Below, piece by piece: positions 19,190 through 27,573 of a DNA stretch of 64,000 bases; positions within the stretch are counted from its first letter, which is position 1, and every line of letters begins with the position of its first letter. The notes beneath the pieces are model-generated. The model was given only the letters and a program-made list of their open reading frames with translations. It was not told the origin of the DNA and ran no database searches. This DNA is from Streptomyces sp. NBC_01429 (lineage in GTDB: Bacteria > Actinomycetota > Actinomycetes > Streptomycetales > Streptomycetaceae). The stretch spans positions 2,388,501-2,452,500 of the forward strand of contig NZ_CP109599.1 in assembly GCF_036231945.1 (NCBI RefSeq), read 5' to 3'. A program made the translations under genes and the position numbers.

Positions 19190-20409
19190 CGGACGGCTCC
19201 CGCGACTCCTGCGGCTCCCGCGGCTCCCGCGAGGGCGGCGGCGACATGGCGGATCAGCCGGTCGAGGTCGGCGCAGTAGACGGACGGGTGCCTGAAGCCC
19301 TCCCCGGCGCGGTAGCGGTGGGCGTAGTGGCCGCCGCCGCACACCGTGAGCAGCGGGCAGGCGCGGCAGCCGTCGGCGAGCGCCGCAGCGCCGGCCTGGC
19401 GGGCGGCGATCCCGGGGTGGCGCAGCGCGTCGTCGAAGGTGTGGCGGAAGACGTCGAGTCCGGTGGCGGCGGCCGTGTCGTAGGCGGATTTGAGGGAGTC
19501 GACCTGTTCGATCGCGCCGTCCGTCTCGACCACGACGGCGTTGAGGGGGTCGAGTCCGAGCGATTCGGTGGCGCCGGGCAGTCCCAGCAGCAGCGCGAGG
19601 CACTCCTCGAAGAGCCGGATCCTGGTCTCCCGGTGCCCGGCCCGCCACCAGCGGTCGAAGACGGTGGTCAGCCAGTCGCCGTACGGGGTGGGGCGGCCGG
19701 GGTCGCCGAGCCGGTGCGCGGGCAGGCCGGGCGGCGGGCTGGTCCAGTTGCCGTGCGGGAGCAGCAGGTCGATCGCGGGCGGGCGCAGTTCGAGCAGCGA
19801 CTCGTACATCTCGACGGGGTCGGTGCGCGGGTCGACGACGGTGAGGATGCCCGCGTACGCCTGCGGGTGGTGCGTGGCGAGCAGCCGGGCGCCGCGTGCG
19901 GCGGCGGGCCAGGAGGGGCGGCCCGCGTGGTCGGTGCGCAGGGTGTTGTGGGCGGCCCGGCCGCCGTCGAGGCTGATGCCGACGCGGATCGCGTGCCGGG
20001 CGAGGGTGGCGGTGCGGCGCTCGGTGAGCAGGGTGCCGTTGGTCTGCACGGTGACGGCGACCGTACGGCCCGCTCCGGCCCGCTCCCGTACGTCCCGCGC
20101 GAAGGCGGCCAGCCGGTCGGCGCCCGCGAGCAGCGGTTCGCCGCCGTGCAGGACGAGGGCGAGGTCGCGCAGTCCGTGGGCGGCGGCGTGCTCGGCGATA
20201 CGGGTCGCGGCGCGCTCCAGCACCTCGGGCGACGCGGCGGCGGGGCGGGCGCGCCAGCCGCGGTCGGGGCCCGCGTACAGGTAGCAGTAGCGGCAGGCGA
20301 GGTTGCAGCGGCCGTGCACCTTCACGATGAACTGGCCGAAGGGCACGGGACGTCGGACGCCCACGGGCGCTGCCGTGCCGCGCGGTCGAGTCACGTCCCT
20401 ACCCCCCAT
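19186..20409 (-). CDS. fxsB: Radical SAM/SPASM-type peptide maturase FxsB
   Basis: A 407-residue enzyme. ATG 20409 is preceded by GGAGG at suitable distance. The [4Fe-4S]/SAM motif CNLACRYC (Cys35, Cys39, Cys42) is followed by LVLHGGEPLL and the GISLDGGRAAHN segment. The C-terminus carries a SPASM-like cysteine set (DGCRACPLLTVCGGGHY, then YCADL). FxsB-family enzymes install an aromatic-ring-to-C-beta crosslink (three-residue cyclophane) in the C-terminal motif of FxsA. The product here is inferred. It follows fxsA after a 156-base gap containing a hairpin, and is coupled to the HExxH gene. Confidence 0.92.
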   Translation of the reverse strand: MGGRDVTRPRGTAAPVGVRRPVPFGQFIVKVHGRCNLACRYCYLYAGPDRGWRARPAAASPEVLERAATRIAEHAAAHGLRDLALVLHGGEPLLAGADRLAAFARDVRERAGAGRTVAVTVQTNGTLLTERRTATLARHAIRVGISLDGGRAAHNTLRTDHAGRPSWPAAARGARLLATHHPQAYAGILTVVDPRTDPVEMYESLLELRPPAIDLLLPHGNWTSPPPGLPAHRLGDPGRPTPYGDWLTTVFDRWWRAGHRETRIRLFEECLALLLGLPGATESLGLDPLNAVVVETDGAIEQVDSLKSAYDTAAATGLDVFRHTFDDALRHPGIAARQAGAAALADGCRACPLLTVCGGGHYAHRYRAGEGFRHPSVYCADLDRLIRHVAAALAGAAGAAGVAGAVR

Positions 20410-20458
20410 GCCGTACGGCCTCCGGGGCGGCGATTCGCGGCGGTTCGGCCGTGGGCCT

Positions 20459-20486
20459 GTTTCCCTCGGCCCCCGGGGAGGCAAAC
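20459..20486 (-). promoter_or_regulatory. Possible attenuator hairpin between fxsA and fxsB
   Basis: GTTTGCCTC / GAGGGAAAC arms (one mismatch) flank a G/C core in the 156-base gap ahead of fxsB. RiPP operons often place such a structure after the precursor to raise its expression over the maturase. The evidence is only the sequence symmetry. Confidence 0.35.
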
Positions 20487-20565
20487 CCGCCACGGGTCAG
20501 GTTGTCCTGTTCGACGGCTGCCCGGGACCGAAAGGGACGCGCGCGGGAGATGCCGGGGAAGGGCG

Positions 20566-20820
20566 TCAGAACGCGTTGTTGAACCCCCAGAGCGTCTCCT
20601 TCGGCTGCTCGCTCCGGCCGCGCAGATCGGTCAGGATCTCGGCCAGTACGGGGTGGTCGAGGGTGCGCAGCGCCGCCAGGTCGAGGGCGAGCAGATCGGG
20701 CAGGGCCGGTGGCGGCCGCTCCGCCTCGGCCCGCTCCGGCCGCTCCGCCCCGTTCGGTCCCCGCGCTTCGTCCTGCCACCCGCGACGCGTCTGCCCGCCG
20801 CGCTCCACGCCTTCGCTCAT
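20566..20820 (-). CDS. fxsA: FxSxx-COOH-type RiPP precursor FxsA, variant tail F-N-N-A-F
   Basis: An 84-residue peptide. ATG 20820 follows GGGGGATC, 28 bases after the vWA gene. Residues 1-38 are hydrophilic. Residues 39-67 hold the Leu-rich leader-like segment (LPDLLALDLAALRTLDHPVLAEILTDL) typical of the family, and the tail ends in L-W-G-F80-N81-N82-A83-F84. The family signature is F-x-S-x-x at the carboxyl end; here Asn82 stands in the Ser position. Three-residue cyclophane enzymes join an aromatic residue to the beta carbon two residues on, and Asn is accepted by some relatives, so a Phe80-Asn82 crosslink is the prediction. Confidence 0.85.
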   Translation of the reverse strand: MSEGVERGGQTRRGWQDEARGPNGAERPERAEAERPPPALPDLLALDLAALRTLDHPVLAEILTDLRGRSEQPKETLWGFNNAF

Positions 20821-20848
20821 GACGATCCCCCGTCCGTCCCGGTCCCGC

Positions 20849-23800
20849 TCAGCGCTCCAGCTCGGCCAGCCTGTCCGTGGTCAGCCTCGCCGCCTCGCCG
20901 CCGCCGTCCGGCAGCCTGCGCCACTCCGCGTGCGCCGCCCGGTACGCCTCGCGCGCGGCCCGGGGGCGGCCCGCCTCCTCATAGGTCATACCCCGTTGAC
21001 GGTGGGCCTCTGCACGTAACTGCACGGCTTCCAGAAGTTGGCGCGGATTGTCCAGTTCCGCTTCGGCCGTCCTGGCCGCGTCCGCCGCGTCCCGGAACGC
21101 CTCGGCGGCGTCGTCCAGCCGGGCGGGCCGGCGCAGGCTGCGGTGCGCCTCGACATGCGAACGGCCCAGCTCCAGCCAGCAGCGGGCGGCGGTCAGCGGG
21201 TCGCGCGCCTCCTGGGCGGCCAGTCCGAACAGATGCTCCGCCTCCCGCAGGTCCACCCGGTCGTCGTTGATCCCGTGCCGGAGCATCAGCGCCTGACCCA
21301 GCATCAGCAGCCGCTCCGCCTGCCGCGCCGTGCCGGTCACCGTCTCCGTACGGCAGTCGCGCAGCACCCGCACCGCCGCGCCCGTGTACGGCCCGCCGTC
21401 CGGGAGTCCGGCGCGGGTCAGCAGGGCGCTGCCCCACTCGGCGAGCAGGTCGGCGTGGGCCCGGGAGTCGCGCGCGGTGCCGCGCGCCGCGAGGGCGAAG
21501 TACTCGGCCGCCTCCTCCAGATCCGTCGCGTCCCCGGCGCCGCCCGCCTCGCCCGCGCGCTCGTAGCGGGCGATCCGCAGCCGGGCCGCCCGGGTCCTGA
21601 GCGAAGCGAGCAGCCGCTCGTCCCGTACGGTCGCCAGCGACTGCTCGATCAGCCGTCCTGCCTCCTCCAGGCCCTCCCCTGAGCGCAGCAGCGCGTCCAC
21701 CAGGTCGAGCTGGATCCGGGCCTGGCCGCCGATGGTGTGGTCGCCGGGGGCGAGCGCCTTGCGCAGTGAGCGCGCGGCCTGTTCCGCGTAGAGCTGGGCC
21801 TGTTCGGTGTCGCTCGTCGCGCCCGAGAGCCGCAGCAGGGTCCTGCCGTGGGCCAGCGGCAGCCCGGCGGGCCGGTTCTCCTGGTCGGGCCAGACGTCGG
21901 CGAACGCCTCCAGCATCCCGATCGCGCTCTGGAGCAGCGCGGTGTCGCCGCCGAGCAGCCACTGGGTCTCCAGGGCGCGGACCCGGTCCAGGGTGAGCCG
22001 CAGCACCTCGGCGGGGTCGAGCCCTAGGGCCGCGCCGGCGACGGTGTACTCGCGGTCGGCGCGGCGCAGCAGCTCCAGGGCGCCGCGCCGGTCGCCGCGC
22101 CTGCGCCGGTCGTCGGCCGCCGCGTGCAGCACCTTGGCCAGGACGGCCCGTTCACGTACGGCCCGGGGGTGGGCGACGGCCCGCTCGGCCGCGCGCTCGG
22201 CCTCGGTGAGGAGTTCGCCGCTGCCCTGGACCTCCCAGAGCCGCAGCAGACAGCGGGCGAACTCCGCCCACAGGGCCGGGTCGAAGCCGCCGGGCTCCTC
22301 GTGTTCGGTGGCGGTCCGCAGCAGCTGTACGGCGTCGATCAGGTACTGCACCATGCCGTCGGAGTCGAACTGGCGCAGCAGCTCGCGGGCGCTCTCCACC
22401 GCCGCGTTGACGACGGGCTCGGTCTCGTCGGGCGGCGCCTGCGGGATGAACTGGTCCAGGACGCGCCGGGCGACCTCGGCGAAGGGGTGCGGGACGCGCT
22501 GTTCGCGGTCGCCGTCCCGCTCACCGTCGAGGGCGGCGCTCTCGTACAGCTCGTCGAGACCGTCGCCCTCCTCTGCGGCGCCCGGGTGGATCGGGCCGCG
22601 CCGGGCGTCCTCCAGCTGGGCGAGGACCATGGCGGGGAAGTTCGGGCCGCCCCTGCCGAATCTCTGCTCTATGTACTCCGAGCAGTGTTTGAGGACGAGC
22701 ACCGCCTCGTCGCGGCCCAGCGGGCCGAGCAGCGCCTCCTGGACGCCGGGGGCGAACTCGTACCACGGCTCGTCGTCCGGGCTGTTGCCCTTGGCGCGCG
22801 AGAGCAGCCCGCTGAGCAGCACCTCGGCGAGTTCGGAGGGGCCCGAGTCGGGCAGCATCGTCCGCTGTACGAGCTGCATCACCGGCAGATAGAGCGGGGC
22901 TGCGGCGAGATAGACGGCGAGCTGGCCCGCGACCGGCGAGGCGGCCGAGCGGAAGCGGCTGACGAGCTGGAGCGAGGACAGCGGGCTGCCCGGGCGCGGC
23001 ACCGGCGCCGGGGGCTGGTCGGCGCGCACCCAGCCGACCGCGCCGGAGATCCGTCCCGCGCCGGTGCCCGACAGCAGCCGGGCCCAGGCGCCGAGCGCGC
23101 CCGCGACCGGCGGCAGTACGGGGATGGCGAGCGAACCGGGCCGTACGGCGGGCGCCGTGGCCGCGTCGACCTTCAGGACGGCGGCGCCGCCGGGTCCCTC
23201 GCCCCGGGAGAGCAGTCCGTAGGTGACGGGCAGCCGGGTGCGGTTCCACATGCGCTGCGGCAGCGGTTGCAGGACGGCGATGGGGGCCTGGCGGCCCAGC
23301 TGGTGCAGCAGCCGGTGGGCGCGCCCGCTGTGCCACAGCGGACCGGCGCAGTCGCTGACGACGACGGTGACGCGGCGGCCGGTCGGATCGCTGAGCCGGT
23401 CGGCGGAGCTGAGCGGCGCGGCGGCGGGGTCGGGGCTGCGGCTGACGGCGGGCGCCCCTTCGGGCCCCTGGTGCAGATAGCGCACCTGGACATCCCTGAA
23501 GGCGCCCAACTGGCCGAAGATCTCCTGGAGTTCGGTGAACAGCCGTTCCCATACACGCATCGACGACGACGCGTCCAGCACGAGTTGAAGGAGCGCGTCC
23601 GCCCGCGAGACCCCGCGGAACACCGGGATGATCAGCCCGCCGGCTCGGGCGCTCAGCTCTACGGTCGCCACCTCGTCAAGGGTACGGCGCGAGGGAGGCA
23701 CGGCGGGCCGGTATCGCTGGAGTGGCCGTAGCGCGCGCTGGAGTTCGAGCGGCGCGGGCAGCGCGGGCGCCACCGGCACGCCCAGCGGGCGCCCGGTCAG

Positions 23801-24286
23801 CGCGCCGGGCGACTGCGCCCGCTTACGGCCGGAGCGCGGCATGGGGTAGAGCGTGACCGGGCGTTCGTCGTCGCCGGAGTCCCCCGGCCCGGCGGGCTCG
23901 TCCGCAGGGCCGCTTCCGGGAGCGGCGCCCGGATCGCCGCCGGAGTCGCCCCCGGGAACCGGTGCGCCCGGCTCCCCGCCGGTGCCCGGGGCGCGCGGCT
24001 CGGCCCGGAGCCCGTCGCCGCTCCCGTCGCCGCCCTGCGGCGCCCGCCGGCCGCGGCCGGTCCAGCCGGCCAGCCACAGGGCGTCGCAGAGCTGTTCGGC
24101 GTCCGGGTCGAGTCCGGCGTGGCGCAGCCGCTCGACCAGCGCGGTCAGCAGGGTCGCGTCGTACGGCGGGAGCGGCCCGGCACCGCCCGCCCGCGCCGGG
24201 CGCCCCTCCGGCCCGTCGGTCCGGGCATGCCCGCGTCCCGGGTCCGGCTCGCTGTCCGGGCCGGGCCGTTCCGTGATGTCGGGCAT
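20849..24286 (-). CDS. SAV_2336-type vWA/TPR protein of the VMAP system
   Basis: A 1145-residue protein; ATG 24286 has GAGGTGAT upstream and lies seven bases after the MoxR stop. Residues about 40-75 form a small helical N-terminal domain of the SAV_2336 type, followed by a 75-residue Gly/Pro/Asp-rich linker. A vWA-like domain starts near 205 with the MIDAS signature D238-A-S240-S-S242 (VLDASSSMRVW), and VVVSDCAGPLWHSG follows. The region from about 650 to the end is helical and TPR-like, with many Ala/Arg/Leu repeats. vWA and MoxR proteins act together as co-chaperone-like switches; here the pair probably gates the neighbouring VMAP protease and perhaps FxsT. Confidence 0.85.
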   Translation of the reverse strand: MPDITERPGPDSEPDPGRGHARTDGPEGRPARAGGAGPLPPYDATLLTALVERLRHAGLDPDAEQLCDALWLAGWTGRGRRAPQGGDGSGDGLRAEPRAPGTGGEPGAPVPGGDSGGDPGAAPGSGPADEPAGPGDSGDDERPVTLYPMPRSGRKRAQSPGALTGRPLGVPVAPALPAPLELQRALRPLQRYRPAVPPSRRTLDEVATVELSARAGGLIIPVFRGVSRADALLQLVLDASSSMRVWERLFTELQEIFGQLGAFRDVQVRYLHQGPEGAPAVSRSPDPAAAPLSSADRLSDPTGRRVTVVVSDCAGPLWHSGRAHRLLHQLGRQAPIAVLQPLPQRMWNRTRLPVTYGLLSRGEGPGGAAVLKVDAATAPAVRPGSLAIPVLPPVAGALGAWARLLSGTGAGRISGAVGWVRADQPPAPVPRPGSPLSSLQLVSRFRSAASPVAGQLAVYLAAAPLYLPVMQLVQRTMLPDSGPSELAEVLLSGLLSRAKGNSPDDEPWYEFAPGVQEALLGPLGRDEAVLVLKHCSEYIEQRFGRGGPNFPAMVLAQLEDARRGPIHPGAAEEGDGLDELYESAALDGERDGDREQRVPHPFAEVARRVLDQFIPQAPPDETEPVVNAAVESARELLRQFDSDGMVQYLIDAVQLLRTATEHEEPGGFDPALWAEFARCLLRLWEVQGSGELLTEAERAAERAVAHPRAVRERAVLAKVLHAAADDRRRRGDRRGALELLRRADREYTVAGAALGLDPAEVLRLTLDRVRALETQWLLGGDTALLQSAIGMLEAFADVWPDQENRPAGLPLAHGRTLLRLSGATSDTEQAQLYAEQAARSLRKALAPGDHTIGGQARIQLDLVDALLRSGEGLEEAGRLIEQSLATVRDERLLASLRTRAARLRIARYERAGEAGGAGDATDLEEAAEYFALAARGTARDSRAHADLLAEWGSALLTRAGLPDGGPYTGAAVRVLRDCRTETVTGTARQAERLLMLGQALMLRHGINDDRVDLREAEHLFGLAAQEARDPLTAARCWLELGRSHVEAHRSLRRPARLDDAAEAFRDAADAARTAEAELDNPRQLLEAVQLRAEAHRQRGMTYEEAGRPRAAREAYRAAHAEWRRLPDGGGEAARLTTDRLAELER

Positions 24287-24293
24287 CAGCGCA

Positions 24294-25379
24294 TCACCTC
24301 GGCCGGTCGAGTCGCTGGATGATCAGGTCGGCGAGACGGTCACGGCCGGCCGGGGCGGCCGCGTCGGTGAGATAGATCGCGTTCAGCAGCTGGTCGGTGG
24401 AGATCAGTTCGCTGCGCGAGCGCTCCAGGAAGTGCGCGATCAGGTCGTTGCCGACGCGCGCGGCCTCGTCGCCGAGGTGCGCCCGTACGAAGGTCGCGAG
24501 CCGCTGGTGGTCGGGGCGGCCGAGCCGCAGATGGATACAGCGGCGCATCAGCGGCGCCGGGAAGTCGCGCTCGCCGTTGCTGGTGAGGACGACGAAGGGG
24601 AAGGCGCGGCACTGCACCCGGCCGCCCTTGACCTTGACCTTCCTGCCGTCGTCGGTGAGGACCTCGGCCTCGCCGTCCGGCAGCCGGTCGGCGATCCGCT
24701 CCAGCTCGGGGATGCCGAACTCGCCCTCCTCCAGCACGTTGAGGAGGTCGTTCGGCAGATCGATGTCGCTCTTGTCCAGCTCGTCGATGAGCAGGACGCG
24801 CGGCTGGTCGGAGGGGAGCAGGGCGGTGCCCAGCGGGCCGAGCCTGATGTAACTGCCGATGTCCGCCGACGGATCGTGGCCCGCCGTCGTGTCCACCCCG
24901 GCCGCCGCGCCGTGCGCGGCGAGCTGGACGTCCTGGAGGCGGGCGATCGCGTCGTAGTGGTAGAGACCGTCCTGGAGGGCCGACCTGCTGACGATGGGCC
25001 AGCGCAGCACGCGGCCGAGCCCCAGTTCGTGCGCGACCGAGTGGGCCAGGGTGGACTTGCCCGCGCCGGGGCTGCCGGTGACGAGCAGCGGGCGCCGCAG
25101 GTAGAGCGCCGCGTTGATCATCTCCAGCTCCTCGGCGCCGGGGCGGTGCAGCTCCGCCTCGTGCCGGTAGCCGCCGAGCCGGCGGTCGGCGGAACCGTCG
25201 GTCGCGGCGTCACCGGCCGCGGCACCGTCACCGGTCGCGGCACCGTCACCCGCCCCGTCGCCGTTCGCCGCGCCCCGGCCCGCGAAGTCGCGCCAGGGCG
25301 GCGGCGGGGGCAACTGGGTGATGCCGCCGTGCGGTTCGCCCGCTCCTCGGTAGATGAGCCACTCGCTCGGTTCACTCAT
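24294..25379 (-). CDS. MoxR-type AAA+ ATPase
   Basis: A 361-residue ATPase. ATG 25379 begins MSEPSEWL; the upstream extension is unlikely. Residues 36-66 are a low-complexity Gly/Asp/Ala tract built from about 18-base DNA repeats. The ATPase has Walker A TGSPGAGKST (102-110, Lys108), Walker B VLLIDELDKSD (Glu200), sensor-1 VLTSN and an arginine-finger-type RRCIHLRL segment. MoxR ATPases remodel partner complexes with vWA proteins, the next gene downstream. The gap to the upstream VMAP gene is 85 bases. Confidence 0.92.
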   Translation of the reverse strand: MSEPSEWLIYRGAGEPHGGITQLPPPPPWRDFAGRGAANGDGAGDGAATGDGAAAGDAATDGSADRRLGGYRHEAELHRPGAEELEMINAALYLRRPLLVTGSPGAGKSTLAHSVAHELGLGRVLRWPIVSRSALQDGLYHYDAIARLQDVQLAAHGAAAGVDTTAGHDPSADIGSYIRLGPLGTALLPSDQPRVLLIDELDKSDIDLPNDLLNVLEEGEFGIPELERIADRLPDGEAEVLTDDGRKVKVKGGRVQCRAFPFVVLTSNGERDFPAPLMRRCIHLRLGRPDHQRLATFVRAHLGDEAARVGNDLIAHFLERSRSELISTDQLLNAIYLTDAAAPAGRDRLADLIIQRLDRPR

Positions 25380-25464
25380 AACGGGTTCCTCGTCGTCGTC
25401 ACTCGTCCGGCAGGGGCGGCGGCCGTCGAACGGGCCTCCGAGCACCGCGTACGCACCGGCCCGC

Positions 25465-27573
25465 TCACGGCGCCTCCAGCAAGTGGCCCGAGCCGGGCAG
25501 CGGGTGGGTCGGATCGTCGTAGAACAGGGCGACCCCGTCCGACCAGTACGTCTCCGCGCGGCCCGCCCAGACGCCCCGGCGCAGTTCGAGGACCGTACGC
25601 GGCAGCTGGTCGGCGCCGCCCGCCTCGGCGACCGTGGCGACGGCCCGGCGGTGGAAGTCCGCGCATACGGCGTGGGAGCGGTCCCTGCCGCGCCGCAGCA
25701 GGGCGATGTGGAAGCCGCCGCGCACCAGCCGCGTCAGCCCGGCGGCCGTCTCCGCGTCGGGCCGGTCGGCGTAGCGGCAGAGCACCGGCACGGTCTCGTG
25801 CGCCAGCGTCCGCAGCTCGTCGTCCAGCGGTACGGGTACCCGCAATCCGCCCTCGCAGTCGACGATCCGGGCCCGGACGGCGGCGCTCCTGACGCGGTCC
25901 CAGCGCGCCCGCCGCTCCCGTGCCTCGTCCTCCGTGAGCGGCGGCTCCTGGTCGGAGGGGCGGACGACCACGGGCCGTACGGCGCCGAGCGGGGGCTCGT
26001 CCGCCGACAGCCGCCAGCCGTCGACCTCCAGTCCCAACTGGGCCTGTACGACGGCGACCTGGAGCACGGCGGGGCTGTCCGGCTCGTCGCACCGCCGGAA
26101 CGCCTCGGTCAGCGGGGCGCCCAGCCTGGTGGCCAGTTCGTGACCCGCGGTGCCCCGGCTGTCCTCGCCGACCGGCACCACCTCGCCGGTGTGCCGGGCG
26201 ACACCGACCCGCCAGTCGTAGCTGTCGCGCTCCCAGCCGCGCGGCTCCAGCTCCAGCAGGACGAAGGGGCGCTCGCCCTCGCGGGGACCCTCGCCGTAGG
26301 CCGGGGAGGCACGCCGCTGCTCGCGGTCGGTGCGGTGCCTGGCCGCCGCCCTGAGCAGGAAGATCTCATTGCGGAAGTCGCGCGGGAGCCGGTCGGCCGC
26401 GATGCCGTCCACCCAGTTCCACAGGGACTCCTCGGCCGCGGCCGTGGACTGGGTGACATAGGGCCGCTCGGCGGAGATGACGCTCACGCAGTAGCTCAGG
26501 ACGAGTCTGAGCGCGGCCTCCCCGCCCCTGTTCTCGTACAGCGCGCCGAGCCCGTCGCGCCAGCCGCGCGGCGCCGGATAGCGGTCGACCGTGTGCACGC
26601 CCGGCAGCCGGACCAGCAGATCGAGCAGGCTGTGGGTGGAGACCGGGGGCGGCAGGTCGGCGAGCCTGCCGAGCAGGGCGATGCGCTGCTGCGGGCTGAG
26701 CACCCGGCCGGCGCCCGCGCCGAGGCCGTCCTGCACATCGACCCAGGTGGGTCCCTGGTTGACCCGGCTGGCGTGCTGGTCGGCGTGGTAGCGGTCGTGG
26801 GCGTGGAACACGGCCTGGTAGTCGTCGTCGGCCTCGGCACCGGCCATCGCGCCCGGCACCGGCAGCGACCGCAGCCGCTCGATGCCGATCGAGGTCCCGC
26901 CCATGCCGCCGACGAGCTGCGACTTGAGCACCCCGACCACCTCGCCGCGGGTCAGGTCGACGGTCGGCCCGCCGGAGACCCCCGGCGGCAGCACATCACC
27001 GCCGAGGCGCATCTGCTCGTCGGGATCGGCCCAGCCGCCCACCGTGCCCTGGACGGTGCACCGCCCGGTCAGCCGCTTGATCCGGCCGCCCACCTCCGTC
27101 CAGCCGGTGTAGAGCACCTGGCCGCCGCCGAAGAACGGGGCGGGGCGCTCCGCGACGTACACGCAGGCGTGGTCGACGGGCCGTCCGAGCCGGATCAGGG
27201 CGAGATCGGGCGCGGGCCAGCTGCCGCGCGGAGCGGCCATCGGGTCGGCACCGGGCTCGCGGGGCGCCTCGGGAAGCGCGGCGACGACGGTGCCGGCGAC
27301 CGAGGTGAGACCGGATTCGGGACCGGATTCGAAGACCACCGCCACGTCCCGCCCCTCCCCCTGCATCGCCACATGCGCACACGTGAGAACCCAGCTCGGG
27401 GCGATGAAGAAGCCGCTCCCCAGGAAGCTTCCGCCCGGCCCCTCAGGGTCATACCCGCGCTCCGCGGCATGGATGCGCACGGTCGCCGCCATGACGAGGT
27501 CCACGAGCGCACGCACGCTGTCGTTCGGCACACCCGGCGCGCCCCCGCCGGGGCCGCCGTACGCGTCGATCAC
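25465..27573 (-). CDS. Trypsin-like peptidase-VMAP protein
   Basis: A 702-residue protein with GTG start at 27573 overlapping the previous stop (GTGA). Residues 20-245 form a trypsin-like serine protease with an intact triad: His67 (TCAHV), Asp123 (PDLALIRL) and Ser200 (GVSGGP). The middle (about 280-400) is helical, of VMAP-M type. The C-terminal region, with FVLLELEPRGW, LGLEVDGWRL and a late LGAVRPVVVR segment, fits VMAP-C. In vWA-MoxR-VMAP ternary conflict systems VMAP is the hub and fused enzymatic domains act as effectors, so proteolysis is the likely output. There is no signal peptide, so it should be cytoplasmic. Confidence 0.88.
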   Translation of the reverse strand: MIDAYGGPGGGAPGVPNDSVRALVDLVMAATVRIHAAERGYDPEGPGGSFLGSGFFIAPSWVLTCAHVAMQGEGRDVAVVFESGPESGLTSVAGTVVAALPEAPREPGADPMAAPRGSWPAPDLALIRLGRPVDHACVYVAERPAPFFGGGQVLYTGWTEVGGRIKRLTGRCTVQGTVGGWADPDEQMRLGGDVLPPGVSGGPTVDLTRGEVVGVLKSQLVGGMGGTSIGIERLRSLPVPGAMAGAEADDDYQAVFHAHDRYHADQHASRVNQGPTWVDVQDGLGAGAGRVLSPQQRIALLGRLADLPPPVSTHSLLDLLVRLPGVHTVDRYPAPRGWRDGLGALYENRGGEAALRLVLSYCVSVISAERPYVTQSTAAAEESLWNWVDGIAADRLPRDFRNEIFLLRAAARHRTDREQRRASPAYGEGPREGERPFVLLELEPRGWERDSYDWRVGVARHTGEVVPVGEDSRGTAGHELATRLGAPLTEAFRRCDEPDSPAVLQVAVVQAQLGLEVDGWRLSADEPPLGAVRPVVVRPSDQEPPLTEDEARERRARWDRVRSAAVRARIVDCEGGLRVPVPLDDELRTLAHETVPVLCRYADRPDAETAAGLTRLVRGGFHIALLRRGRDRSHAVCADFHRRAVATVAEAGGADQLPRTVLELRRGVWAGRAETYWSDGVALFYDDPTHPLPGSGHLLEAP

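Noticed and set aside
22124..23731. Plus-strand frame antisense to the vWA gene
   Set aside because: Arg/Gly/Ala-rich shadow; the minus-strand frame has a MIDAS motif and a good start.
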